From Trichocoleus sp. FACHB-40 (lineage in GTDB: Bacteria > Cyanobacteriota > Cyanobacteriia > Cyanobacteriales > FACHB-T130), in the NCBI RefSeq assembly GCF_014695915.1, contig NZ_JACJPF010000035.1, positions 62,001-126,000 on the forward strand: a stretch of DNA of 64,000 bases, written 5' to 3'. Shown piece after piece: positions 26,527 through 35,525 of the stretch. Every line of letters starts with the position of its first letter. Positions within the stretch are counted from its first letter, which is position 1. Below the pieces are notes generated by a model. It was not told the origin of the DNA, ran no database searches, and worked only from the letters and a program-made list of their open reading frames with translations. Made by a program: the position numbers and the translations under genes.

Positions 26527-27417
26527 ATGCTCCACATCAATAAGCTAAGTAAGTCTTACGGAAAGCACCCGGTTTTACAAGATTTATCGCTGCATATCTC
26601 ACCCGGAGAGATTTACGGGTTACTGGGGCCAAATGGCGCAGGGAAGACGACGACTATTAATATAGTTTGTAATTTGAGTAAGGCTGATAGCGGTGAAATT
26701 AGGATTAATAACCAGCCTGTCTCGGAAGCAACAAAAAGGTTAGTTGGTGTAGCACCGCAAGAAAATTTGCTTTATAAAACCTTAAGCTGTGAGGAAAATC
26801 TTAATTTCTTTGCGCGAATTTACAGTTTAAATAGTGAGCAGCGTCGTCAACAGGTAAAAGCTTGTTTGGAGGCTGTCAATTTAGCAAGTCGCGCTAAAAG
26901 TCCGGTGGAAACTCTTAGCGGTGGGATGCAGCGGCGGTTGAATATTGCCGTGGCGTTGGTTCATCAGCCAAAGTTGGTAATTTTGGATGAACCAACGACA
27001 GGTTTAGATGTTGAGTCGCGTTATGAAGTTTGGGAGTTAATTCGGAGCCTCAAAGATAAGGGAATTACGGTTTTGTTGACAACGCATTTGTTAGATGAGG
27101 CTGAGCGTCTTTGTCAAAGAATTGGTATTCTAAAAAATGGTTCTATTTTGGCTGAGGGAAGTCTATCACAACTTCGGCAATTAATTCCAGCGGTGGAGGT
27201 TGTGGTGGTGCAAACGCCGGAGGAAGAGAGAGCGATCGCGCGTGCTAAAGAATATAATTTCCCTGTCCGGCGTTATGGTAATGATTTGGCTTTCTGGTTA
27301 ACGGAGCCTTTAGAATTGAAGGAGATTATTGCGCGTTTTGATGGTATTCCTCTGGATTCGATTTCGCGTCAAGCTGTGCGGTTAGAGCATATTTATGTTG
27401 AGGTGACGAACCGCTGA
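26527..27417 (+). CDS. ABC transporter ATP-binding protein
   Basis: 296 residues. Walker A GPNGAGKTTT near 35, Q-loop APQENLLY, signature LSGGMQRR, Walker B LVILDEPTTGLD and H-loop TTHLLDEAE are all intact. The C-terminal ~70 residues are the accessory domain of DrrA/CcmA-type ATPases that pair with ABC-2 permeases. The partner is probably the permease encoded 200 bp upstream. Substrate unknown; drug, lipid or polysaccharide export are typical for this class. Confidence 0.93.
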   Translation: MLHINKLSKSYGKHPVLQDLSLHISPGEIYGLLGPNGAGKTTTINIVCNLSKADSGEIRINNQPVSEATKRLVGVAPQENLLYKTLSCEENLNFFARIYSLNSEQRRQQVKACLEAVNLASRAKSPVETLSGGMQRRLNIAVALVHQPKLVILDEPTTGLDVESRYEVWELIRSLKDKGITVLLTTHLLDEAERLCQRIGILKNGSILAEGSLSQLRQLIPAVEVVVVQTPEEERAIARAKEYNFPVRRYGNDLAFWLTEPLELKEIIARFDGIPLDSISRQAVRLEHIYVEVTNR

Positions 27418-27501
27418 GACGCAGAGGGAGGGGAAGAGTAGCGAAGCCGCAGCTAGGTTGAAGAGAAATAACCGCGATCGCTACCAACGATTACAGCATA
27501 A

Positions 27502-28146
27502 TCATTCAACAGGGGAAGAATTGAGCGATCGCAATATCTCCCCGTAGCAGACATACCAAAAATAAAGGGCAATATTGATTTCGCTGAACAACTTCGGAAT
27601 CCCCTCTAGCAAGCTGGGAAATCCATCACCGCTCAACCTCAGCGAGTCCACCGCGATCGCGCTGAATAATAGACCGATGCCGCTGAGTAGCAGAATGTAG
27701 GGCGTTGATTTTAGTTTCCGCCGGAAGGCTAATCCGTATCCTAAGCTAACTGCGGCATAGACCACTATAGTCACCAGCTTAGGAATACCCGCCCTTAACA
27801 GAATAATGTGAATCCGAAAAATTTCATTAATCAGAAAACCTCCAGTTATCAGCGCCGAATATAGAATAAATAAATTTAGTTTTTTGGGTGATTGAATGGC
27901 TCGGAGCAATGCAAAAGTAAAAGTACAAATAATGGGCGGCACAGCGCATAATAATTGAAATGTATGAGTTAACAAACCCGCACTTGGATCTTGTGGGGTA
28001 ACTGGCGGCTGAAATAATATTCCTGCTGAGTCACCAAACACTTTGGTATAGACAATTAAAGCAACAACTACCAGTAGGGATAAACTATTGACCCAAAACG
28101 CAGAGCGGTAATTTTTCATAACTAACCAGAAACGCCATCGCCTCAA
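27502..28146 (-). CDS. Unrecognised multi-pass membrane protein
   Basis: 214 residues with about six hydrophobic helices (about 20-35, 60-85, 92-115, 120-140, 150-170, 188-205) and a short basic N terminus. No motif I recognise. It is convergent with the ABC ATPase gene and is followed by a region of palindrome and pseudogene debris. Composition and HIP1 sites are like its neighbours. Confidence 0.65.
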   Translation of the reverse strand: MRRWRFWLVMKNYRSAFWVNSLSLLVVVALIVYTKVFGDSAGILFQPPVTPQDPSAGLLTHTFQLLCAVPPIICTFTFALLRAIQSPKKLNLFILYSALITGGFLINEIFRIHIILLRAGIPKLVTIVVYAAVSLGYGLAFRRKLKSTPYILLLSGIGLLFSAIAVDSLRLSGDGFPSLLEGIPKLFSEINIALYFWYVCYGEILRSLNSSPVE

Positions 28147-28219
28147 TAGGGATACACCATTCGAGTTAGCAGTTACGAATTATTACCAGATGGATAAGGA
28201 ACATGGATTTATTAACCCC

Positions 28220-28270
28220 AAATTTCCTGCTCTAGGGCATGGAATTGCCATGCCCTAGAGCAGGAAATTT
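28220..28270. repeat. Perfect 23-bp-arm palindrome
   Basis: AAATTTCCTGCTCTAGGGCA plus TGG (28220-28242) is exactly complementary to 28248-28270, with a 5-base loop AATTG. A transcript would form a very stable hairpin, ending in TTTTG on the plus side. It may be a dispersed palindromic repeat or a bidirectional terminator. Confidence 0.85.
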
Positions 28271-28276
28271 TGTAAA

Positions 28277-28413
28277 TTATTTAATCCACGTTCCTAAGCA
28301 GGCTGGTAGTGCGATTGCCCCAACACTTAGCTTGCTGATCTGCGCGATCGCTCTTAATTGCTCCACATCGTGGATATAAGATATTTCCACATCAAACTTA
28401 AACTGTAAATGCA
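28277..28413 (-). pseudogene. Remnant of Rpn-type (PD-(D/E)XK transposase-like) gene, C-terminal end
   Basis: On the minus strand a 45-codon frame ending at TAA 28277-28279 reads QFKFDVEISYIHDVEQLRAI followed by AQISKL. This matches the C terminus of the broken gene at 29090-29953 (LKFGTEGLQLMPEISNIQDV then ERLKAIAQAI). No N-terminal part is present. It is an old fragment of the same family, next to the 23-bp-arm palindrome. Confidence 0.6.
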
Positions 28414-28555
28414 GATTACATGACGTTCGTTCACTCAATCTATCGAAAGAGTGAATTTGTCTAACAACTTTAAACGGCAGAACATCTATCTACAGAGCGG
28501 TTTGGCTGATGCGCTAAATGAAGTAAATATAGAATGCTAAACCTCATGGTATTGT

Positions 28556-29002
28556 ATGAAACTGAATTATTTTACAAAACGGCTTTCGACTGTAGGACGC
28601 TGGCTAGCTACAACTCTGTTTTGCGTGTCAGCGATCGCCTTCGTTTGGCAGGGTGCGTTTTTCTCGAACACCGCAGCAATGGCTTCTCCTGCTGCAAACT
28701 TGATCGCCTCAGCAGACGCGGGCGATCAAGTTAAAGAGAAATACCGTGACGACGTGGCTGAACCATCCAAGAATTTCATCGAAGATACGAAAAATAAGGT
28801 TAAGGAAGCTGCAAACAAAAATGCCAGCCGAGTTGAGCAATCAACGGATGATAGTGCCGTTGAGGGCAAAGCAAAGAGAGATAGGGATCGAATTGAGAAA
28901 AGAGCAGATGAAGATGCGGCTCGGACTGAGAAAGCAGTAGACAACGCAAAGAATGTTGTGGAACGCACTGTTGATAGCATCAAGGATGCCTTTAGCAACT
29001 AG
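28556..29002 (+). CDS. Exported LEA-like charged helical protein
   Basis: 148 residues. A signal peptide or N-terminal membrane segment (residues 1-40, ending AAMASPAA) is followed by about 100 highly charged residues with Lys/Glu/Asp/Ala heptads (DDVAEPSKNFIEDTKNKVKE, RDRDRIEKRADEDAARTEK). It lacks hydrophobic core residues, so it should be disordered or a single amphipathic helix, like group 3 late-embryogenesis-abundant or CsbD-like stress proteins. A role in desiccation or envelope stress is inferred. Its plus-strand upstream region from 28147 holds no other intact gene. Confidence 0.6.
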   Translation: MKLNYFTKRLSTVGRWLATTLFCVSAIAFVWQGAFFSNTAAMASPAANLIASADAGDQVKEKYRDDVAEPSKNFIEDTKNKVKEAANKNASRVEQSTDDSAVEGKAKRDRDRIEKRADEDAARTEKAVDNAKNVVERTVDSIKDAFSN

Positions 29003-29089
29003 AGAATAGATAATAGGAAAAAAGGTTAATGTACATTGTTTCATTCATCGCATTTACTTGTCCCTGAAGAAGCAATGTACATCTAACAA

Positions 29090-29953
29090 TTAGCTTGCTG
29101 TTATGCGCGATCGCAGTTCATCCAAAGAATTTACCGTTTTGATTGCTTGCGCGATCGCTTTCAATCTTTCCACATCCTGAATATTAGAGATTTCCGGCAT
29201 TAGCTGTAAGCCCTCAGTGCCGAATTTTAACTCTAAAGCGAGTTCAATACCTGACAGCATCCCCTGCTGCATCCCTAGTTGTTGTCCTTCTCTTAAAATC
29301 TCTTGATACCAAGGAGATTCCCTTAACACAGCCATATCCCACCTCATAATCTGTTGTACTAAACGAGTTTCTAAGACGAAACCAGCAAAGAATGCTAACA
29401 GAGGTTCTAGCTCGTTTAACTGCTCATCATCTCTTAGACACTGTACGGCGCGTCTGACTACAGACTCCTCACCTCCACCCCTCAACATTGGCACAAAAGG
29501 TAGTAAAGATGGTAGTGATGGTTGAAAAGCAAGTTCAGCGTCTACTTCCCAGAGATTAATTACTCGATAATCTTGACGCGATCGCAACCCCATAAATTCA
29601 GAGTTCTAGCGTGAGACTACAACTGTTTCTGAGGGTTGCCTAATATTAATCAGCACCGGATAAACTGGCAAGTTGTACTTTTATTCTGCTAGTGCTGCAT
29701 AAGCCCACATCCGCTTGGGCATCCGAAGTTGATAGTTTAATTGTATCTCGTTAAGCACTAAAAAGTCGCGGTGTTCCCGGCTATTCGCTTTTACCAAAAC
29801 ATCACTTTCACGGCTGAGCCACTGGAATTGTGAATCAAGAAATTCTCCAGCTACGATGTCGGGGTTTTGTTTCACCCATTGCACCCAGCCAGTCTTCGCC
29901 AAACTGATTAAACGTTTGCTGCCAATATCTGCGGCTTTTGCCATAGATTGCAA
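29090..29953 (-). pseudogene. Rpn-family (PD-(D/E)XK nuclease/transposase-like) gene with two in-frame stops
   Basis: One minus-strand frame runs from ATG 29953 to the stop at 29090 (about 287 codons) but is broken by TAA at 29681-29683 and TAG at 29606-29608. Reading through gives a continuous protein: ...MWAYAALAE, stop, KYNLPVYPVLINIR...VSR, stop, NSEFMGLRSRQDYRV... The N-terminal part has RESDVLVKA and FLVLNEIQLNY, the D/E-x-Q core of PD-(D/E)XK nucleases of the Rpn/DUF4351 type abundant in cyanobacteria. The C-terminal third has the GMQQGMLSG-type repeats of the family. Both stops are single-base changes from likely sense codons, so this is a young pseudogene. Confidence 0.8.
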
Positions 29954-30004
29954 TGTAATTAAGTAGATAGACGTAAAACACTCTGTATATAAAAACCGTG
30001 TTTC

Positions 30005-30113
30005 TATAGCAACTCAAGGGTTGGGTGCGATACATCTGTAGGGACATGGAAATCAAAAAGTCCCTACCAACATTAGAAGCGCAATATATTCTACCCAACT
30101 GAGAAACGCTATA
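30005..30113 (+). mobile_element. 109-bp MITE-like element with terminal inverted repeats
   Basis: Ends are TATAGCAACTCAAGGGTTGGGT... and the reverse complement of ...ACCCAACTGAGAAACGCTATA, imperfect inverted repeats of about 30 bp both starting TATAGC. In the middle GTAGGGAC and GTCCCTAC form an inner stem. It encodes nothing. A truncated copy in the other orientation is at 11985-12067, which shows it is dispersed. The mobilising transposase is not in the window. Confidence 0.7.
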
Positions 30114-30148
30114 TACACAGAGTATTTTACGTTTATTTTGTGTGCTAC

Positions 30149-31108
30149 TTACCAATTCCACATGATCGGATTATCATCCAAATGGTCGGTGACAATTCGC
30201 CCAATTGCGTCAATTTCTTGCACGTCATCAGCAGATAAATTAATATCACCTGCTTTAGCATTGTCTACGGCTTGTTGCTCGTTTCTTGCACCTGCGATCG
30301 CATTCCCCTGTGGTTGGGCAATTAACCAAGCTAAAGCTAACTGAGCTAGGCTACACTGATGGCGTTCGGCAATCGGACGTAGTTTGTCTAAAGCTGACTG
30401 AGCGCGATCGTAATTCTCTCCTTGAAAGAGTTTATTTTTAGCACGGTTATCTTGGGGGTCGAATTTATGTCCTGGTTCAAATTTCCCAGTTAATAATCCT
30501 TGAGCAAGAGGAGAATAGGCAACGATGGAAATATTGTTTTCGACGCAGTAAGGAGTTAAATCTTTTTCTACCGAACGCCAAAATAGAGAATAAGGCGGTT
30601 GCAAACTATCAATGCGTCCATATTGAGCGGCTTCTTCTAATTGAGTGCGGTTGAAATTAGAAACGCCGATTGTGCGAATTTTACCTTGTTCTTTCAGATG
30701 GTTCAAAGCGTTCATTGTCTCCTCAATGGGGACAATTTCACTTTTAAATGTGCCAGCAGGCCAGTGAATTTGGTATAAATCGATGTAATCGGTGTTTAGG
30801 TTTTTGAGAGAGCGAGCGCACGCCTCTATCACTTGGTCATATTTGAGATGGTTGGCAAACACCTTTGTGGCATACACTGCTTTGTCGCGCACATCTGATA
30901 GGGCTTGGGCTACAATCTGCTCAGAGTGTCCTTCTCCGTAGACTTCAGCGGTATCAACTGTTGTGATACCAGCATCAAACGCCGCCCGTATTGCTTTTAT
31001 ACTGTCCGCATCTTCAATTCCCACCCACATCTTTTTGCCAGCTTGCCATGTACCCATGATGATAGGCGTGATTTGGATTTCGGAAGTGCCAAGCGATCGC
31101 GTTTGCAT
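30149..31108 (-). CDS. Aldo/keto reductase
   Basis: 319 residues, (beta/alpha)8 NAD(P)H-dependent oxidoreductase. The catalytic tetrad is visible: Asp in TTVDTAEVYG, Tyr in the same AEVYGEGHSE, Lys in YATKVF, His in LYQIHWP. Also GVSNFN, YSPLAQGLLTGKF and the cofactor-binding end (GNAIAGARNEQQ). It belongs to the YajO/YhdN-type AKR group. Substrate unknown; general aldehyde detoxification is likely. Divergent from the DUF1802 gene 80 bp away. Confidence 0.93.
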   Translation of the reverse strand: MQTRSLGTSEIQITPIIMGTWQAGKKMWVGIEDADSIKAIRAAFDAGITTVDTAEVYGEGHSEQIVAQALSDVRDKAVYATKVFANHLKYDQVIEACARSLKNLNTDYIDLYQIHWPAGTFKSEIVPIEETMNALNHLKEQGKIRTIGVSNFNRTQLEEAAQYGRIDSLQPPYSLFWRSVEKDLTPYCVENNISIVAYSPLAQGLLTGKFEPGHKFDPQDNRAKNKLFQGENYDRAQSALDKLRPIAERHQCSLAQLALAWLIAQPQGNAIAGARNEQQAVDNAKAGDINLSADDVQEIDAIGRIVTDHLDDNPIMWNW

Positions 31109-31188
31109 TTGTTAGTCCTGACTAATAAGGTTATGCCTTCATCCTAAATGTTGGCGCTAGTCTTGAATCAGGACTCTACCCGATACTT

Positions 31189-31785
31189 ATGCAATCCACT
31201 ACAACCACTACAAATACTACTCACGCCTTCAAAGAATGGGCAACTGCTGTTGATGCTTTAGAACAAGGCAAAACGATTATGCTGCTACGCAAAGGCGGCA
31301 TCCGGGAGGAGGGGAACCGCTTTCAAGTTGCCCAAAAAGAAGTTTTGCTTTACCCAACATTTGAACATCAACAGCCGAATTTGCTGAAAGCTGAATATTC
31401 CCACCTGGTGGAAACAGTGCCGTCAGGCTGGCATCCTGAAACCATTAGAATTGGTGCCTGGGCTAAAATTACCGATATTTTCCAGGTAAGTGACGAAGCG
31501 GCTGTTAAGGCGCTGCTACCTTACCATATCTGGAACGAGCAATTTGTAAGCGATCGCCTAAAATGGAAACCGCGAACTCCCCTTTATGTGCTGCTGCTAC
31601 GCACTTACAAACTTCCCCAACCACAGATAATTACCTATAGTCCAGAATATGGCGGCTGCAAGTCATGGATCGATCTTGCCCAACCGCTAACAATTGAAGG
31701 CGCAAAACCAGTCTTGGATGATGCCCAGTATGCCGAAAAATCAGCCCAAATCCGCCAGATTGTGAATAGGGAGGCTGGGGACTAG
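31189..31785 (+). CDS. DUF1802 family protein
   Basis: 198 residues. The pattern FKEWATAVDALEQGKTIMLL then RKGGIREEGNRF, FLLYPT-like VLLYPTFEHQ and the late LLLRTYKLPQPQ with YGGCKSWIDL is typical of DUF1802, a family of unknown function widespread in cyanobacteria and some Firmicutes. No signal peptide. Its 3' end runs into a block of GGGACTA heptamers. Confidence 0.85.
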   Translation: MQSTTTTTNTTHAFKEWATAVDALEQGKTIMLLRKGGIREEGNRFQVAQKEVLLYPTFEHQQPNLLKAEYSHLVETVPSGWHPETIRIGAWAKITDIFQVSDEAAVKALLPYHIWNEQFVSDRLKWKPRTPLYVLLLRTYKLPQPQIITYSPEYGGCKSWIDLAQPLTIEGAKPVLDDAQYAEKSAQIRQIVNREAGD

Positions 31786-31886
31786 GGGCTGGGGGCTAGG
31801 GACTAGGGACTAGGGGCTGGGGACTAGGGACTAGGTAAGACTTTTTCCTCTTCCCCAATCCCCAATCCCTAATCCCCAATCCCTAT
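31779..31886. repeat. GGGACTAGG / CCCCAATC heptamer array
   Basis: About 110 bp between two convergent genes made of GGGGCTGGGGACTAGGGACT-type units and, after a short pyrimidine spacer, AATCCCCAATCCCTAATCCC units. It covers the stops of both neighbours. Same repeat family as at 8984-9039. Confidence 0.85.
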
Positions 31887-31889
31887 TCT

Positions 31890-34800
31890 TCAGGAGGATA
31901 TTAAAGGTAACTCTACGGTAAAAGTTGTTTGATTATTAGCACTTTCCACTCGCAAAGTACCTCCCAAATGCTCTGTGAGTCTCTGCACCAGTGCCAATCC
32001 TAAACCAGTTCCGCCCTGCTTCCAGCGATCGCTACTGGGAATACGGTAGAACTTTTCAAAAATGCGGCTTAGCTCCTTCTGGGGAATCTCAACACCAGAA
32101 TTGCTGACCCTCAATTGCAGCATATTCTCCTTTGCATACACAGTCACGGTAATTTGTTCTTCCGGTGGAGTATACTTGCAGGCATTATTAACCAACTCGC
32201 TCACGATCCTCTCCACACTGGTTAAATCGGAGACGAGGGGAGGCAATTCTGGCGGGATGTGAAGTTGTAAGATTTGCTGACGTTCCTGAATGCGCGAACG
32301 AAATGGTTCAAGGATGCTAGGTAGCCATTCGGGTATATTTATTGCTGTGGCAAGAAAGCTGGGATAAGACGCAGCGGCTAGGCGCTGCAAATCTAGGAGA
32401 TCGTTGATAAGCTCAGTTTCTCGATTACACTCAGCTTGCAATATCTGCAAATAGCGCTGACTTCGTTCGGCGGTAGGAGAAATTTTGAGCATTTGGATCG
32501 CCATTTTCATATTAGAAATCGGAGTCCGCAACTCGTGAGAAACTGTACTCAAAAAGTCATCTTTGAGTTGATTTAGTTTTTCGAGTTCCTGAACTTGCGC
32601 TTGTGAAGTTTGATAAAGTCGGGCTTGACGAATAGCGATCGCGCATTGATTTGCCACCTGCTGCACCAGCCGAATCTCTAAATTGTTGAAAGTGTAATCT
32701 GGGCGATGGAGTAACCACAAATCCCCCAACACTCCTTGATTATCAAAAATCGGACACGCCAGCATAGCCGCTTGACCATCATTAGAGTTCGCATTGAGCG
32801 AACAAAATTGGAAACACTTACCTTGGCGGAGGGGTTGGTAAATTTCCGGGAAGGAAGCCATCTGCAACACGCGACCTTTAGAGGAAGGCATTGAAATGGT
32901 GTATTCATAGCAGATAGTAGCGGTATCTTGCTCCAAGTTGTATAAAGAGGCATGGCAGCTGCCGACGTAGAATGAGAGAGCTAATTCTCTCACAGCAGCA
33001 AGGCAAATCTGGCTTTCGTCAAGACTATCGCGAACTTTGTCAGTGATGCGTTTCAGCACTGCTTCAAAGCCGAGAGATTGTTGTAGTTGGGTGGTACGTT
33101 TTTGGACTTGGCGTTCCAGGTTAGCGTTAAGTTCCTGCACCTGTTTGAAGAGTGCAGATTGTTCAATAGCGATCGCTACCTGTGTTGCCAATGAAGAGAG
33201 CAAATCAATTTCCCACTGCTGCCATTGTCGGGGTTCCGAACAATTATGGGCAATCAACAGTCCCCAGAATCGATTTTGGATCGGGGATTGGGGATTGGGG
33301 ATTGGGGACAAAGCTTTTTCTCCCAAGTCTGTTCCTTTGCTTGTCTGCTTGTCTGCTTGTCTGCTTGTCTGCTCTCCTCGCAAAATTGGTACTTTTAAGT
33401 CAGCCCTGATTTGAAACTGAGCCATTATATCGATGTAATCTTGATCTAAACCTGCTGTATAAATATCTTCTATTGCGATAATGTTTCCTTGTTTATAGCG
33501 TTCAAAATAGGTGTCTACCAGGGTCCTTTGGATTACTAATCCCTGCATAGATATCCAACCAGCAGAGACTGATTCTACAACTACCAGAGCATTTCCATCT
33601 GGGGAGAATCGGTAAATTACCACTCGGTCACAGGCGAGAAAATTCCGTACTTCAGTAACTGTAATATTCAGAATTTCGTCCAGATTTAAAGATTGGCGGA
33701 TGCGTTGCGCGATCGCTCCTATCAACCGCTCCCGCTCAGTTTGTTGCCTTAGCGCTGCTTCAGAGAGCTTCTGTTCGGTGATATCCCTGGTTGTGCCAAT
33801 CATCCGCACTGCCACCAAACCAGTTTCATCACAAAACAACTGGCTTTTTCCCATGATCCAGCGGATACTACCATCCGGTCTGATAATACGGTATTCCTGC
33901 TCGTAGTCCTTCTTTTCCTCAACGGCACGACTTATAACTTGATGTGTAGCTTCGCGGTCTTCAGGATGAACGCATTCTTGGAAGGCTTCATAGGTTCCCC
34001 GGAAAGTACCCGGAGCCAGACCAAATAGCTGTTCGTTCTTATCCGACCAGGTAACTTCATTAGTTAGGATATTCCAGTCCCAAGTACCCATCTCGGCAGC
34101 TTTTAGAGCTATTTTCAGCCTTTGTTCACTCTGCTGCAATGCTTGTTCCGTCTGCTTGCGTTCAGTGATGTCGAATCGAATTGCTAAATATTGAAACGGT
34201 CTTCCTTGGCTATTTAGAAAAGGAACAATCGTGGTATTTACCCAGTAATAAGTGCCATCTTTGGCTTGGTTTTTAATTTCTCCTTGCCAAATTCTTCCGT
34301 TAGAAATTGTCTGCCACAGGTTTTGAAAGAATTCTTTTGGATGAAAACCGGAATTAATCAGGCGATGGTTTTGTCCTATCAGTTCTTCTCTGGAATATTG
34401 AGAAATTTGACAAAACTTATCGTTTACATAGTTAATAATTCCTTTCTCGTCTGTCACGACGACAATCGCAGCTCGATCTATCGCCTGCTTGATGTCTGAC
34501 AATTCCTTAAGGGATTTTTGTAATGCACTCTCAGCTTGCTTGCGTTCATTAATGTCTTCAACAACAGAAAAGAAATATTTAGGCTTACCGTCAGGTTCTC
34601 GTACCAAAGAAACGGTTAAATTAATCCAGATGTGGGAACCATCTTTGCGGATGTAGCGTTTCTCCATTGAATATGTCTGAAGCTCTGATGCCAACACTCG
34701 GCGGACATATTCAATATCTGTATTTAGGTCATCGGGGTGGGTAATATCCTGAAAAGTTCGCGTTAGCAATTCCTCTTGCGTATAACCCACAATGTCGCAG

Positions 34801-35504
34801 AGTTTTTGGTTAACCAGTAGCCACTGTCCGTTTATTCCTACGTGCGCGATGCCAACAGCCACCTGCTCAAATGTTGCTTGGAATAGCCCTTGGAATAGCC
34901 TGTCGCTCTCTTTTAGAGCCTCTTGTGCCTGCTTGCGGCTAGTAATATCTGTAAACATACCGAGAACGCCCTGAAATTGACCGTTCTCATCGAAAATTGG
35001 ATTAGTGCTAGCGAGTACCCACGCTTCTTGACCATTTCGGCAACGCCAACGCCATTCGTACTGCTCTTTGATTCCCTGTAGCATCCGCGGGTAATACCAC
35101 TGTGCTTGTGGCAAATCTTCTTCAAAGAGAAAATCAAAGGCAGAACGACCAATCATCTCGGCTGTAGTGTAGCCAAGTATATCGGCTGTTTGCTGGTTAA
35201 CGTAAGTCGTCCGCCCTTCGGCATCGACTAGCCAAATGCTTTCGCTGGTAGTGTCTAGTAGGCGAAGATAAAGCTGTTCCCTTTCCCGCAGCGCTGCTTC
35301 TGCTTGCTGGCGCTTATTGATTTCTTGATTCAGTTCTTCATTAGCTAGCGCTAGTTGGGCTGTCCGCTCCCTCACCAGTCTTTCTAATTCTTCATAAGTC
35401 ATTGGCAATGTCGTTTCAGTCGGCAACGCCTGACGAGCTTTGAGAAGCTGGACAGTGCGCCGATTAACGTGTAATTCTAACTTTTTGCGCTTAAATCTGC
35501 TCAT
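31890..35504 (-). CDS. Multi-PAS/GAF sensor histidine kinase
   Basis: 1204 residues from ATG 35504 (a TTG 21 bases earlier is in frame). Order: coiled coil (about 20-80), four PAS domains (about 80-600, each with PAC-type end such as DITERKQ), GAF (about 600-785), coiled coil, second GAF (about 805-955), HisKA with [12 protein letters not shown] (phospho-accepting His), HATPase with [11 protein letters not shown] (N box) and GGTGLGLAL (G box). No membrane segment, so it is cytoplasmic. The first GAF is interrupted by a repeat-derived insertion (plus-strand 33280-33377) giving ADKQTSK and PIPNPQSPI. No cognate regulator is adjacent. Signals unknown; no conserved bilin Cys seen. Confidence 0.93.
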   Translation of the reverse strand: MSRFKRKKLELHVNRRTVQLLKARQALPTETTLPMTYEELERLVRERTAQLALANEELNQEINKRQQAEAALREREQLYLRLLDTTSESIWLVDAEGRTTYVNQQTADILGYTTAEMIGRSAFDFLFEEDLPQAQWYYPRMLQGIKEQYEWRWRCRNGQEAWVLASTNPIFDENGQFQGVLGMFTDITSRKQAQEALKESDRLFQGLFQATFEQVAVGIAHVGINGQWLLVNQKLCDIVGYTQEELLTRTFQDITHPDDLNTDIEYVRRVLASELQTYSMEKRYIRKDGSHIWINLTVSLVREPDGKPKYFFSVVEDINERKQAESALQKSLKELSDIKQAIDRAAIVVVTDEKGIINYVNDKFCQISQYSREELIGQNHRLINSGFHPKEFFQNLWQTISNGRIWQGEIKNQAKDGTYYWVNTTIVPFLNSQGRPFQYLAIRFDITERKQTEQALQQSEQRLKIALKAAEMGTWDWNILTNEVTWSDKNEQLFGLAPGTFRGTYEAFQECVHPEDREATHQVISRAVEEKKDYEQEYRIIRPDGSIRWIMGKSQLFCDETGLVAVRMIGTTRDITEQKLSEAALRQQTERERLIGAIAQRIRQSLNLDEILNITVTEVRNFLACDRVVIYRFSPDGNALVVVESVSAGWISMQGLVIQRTLVDTYFERYKQGNIIAIEDIYTAGLDQDYIDIMAQFQIRADLKVPILRGEQTSRQADKQTSKGTDLGEKALSPIPNPQSPIQNRFWGLLIAHNCSEPRQWQQWEIDLLSSLATQVAIAIEQSALFKQVQELNANLERQVQKRTTQLQQSLGFEAVLKRITDKVRDSLDESQICLAAVRELALSFYVGSCHASLYNLEQDTATICYEYTISMPSSKGRVLQMASFPEIYQPLRQGKCFQFCSLNANSNDGQAAMLACPIFDNQGVLGDLWLLHRPDYTFNNLEIRLVQQVANQCAIAIRQARLYQTSQAQVQELEKLNQLKDDFLSTVSHELRTPISNMKMAIQMLKISPTAERSQRYLQILQAECNRETELINDLLDLQRLAAASYPSFLATAINIPEWLPSILEPFRSRIQERQQILQLHIPPELPPLVSDLTSVERIVSELVNNACKYTPPEEQITVTVYAKENMLQLRVSNSGVEIPQKELSRIFEKFYRIPSSDRWKQGGTGLGLALVQRLTEHLGGTLRVESANNQTTFTVELPLISS
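33280..33377. repeat. Repeat insertion inside the GAF domain of the kinase gene
   Basis: GGGGATTGGGGATTGGGGAT (CCCCAAT heptamers) and TGCTTGTCTGCTTGTCTGCT (8-bp TGTCTGCT units) lie in frame. Together they encode about 34 residues, including [10 protein letters not shown] and QADKQTSK, between VPILRGEQ and [10 protein letters not shown], which in related GAF domains are nearly adjacent. Confidence 0.85.
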
Positions 35505-35525
35505 TTTGACTAGCCGCGTTGCCAA

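Noticed and set aside
29606-29683. Stop-codon recoding in the Rpn-type gene
   Set aside because: TAA and TAG both end ordinary genes in the window, and no recoding signal is visible; nonsense mutation is simpler.
31779-31886. CRISPR-like array
   Set aside because: Units are 7 bp, irregular and without unique spacers; they are cyanobacterial short tandem repeats.
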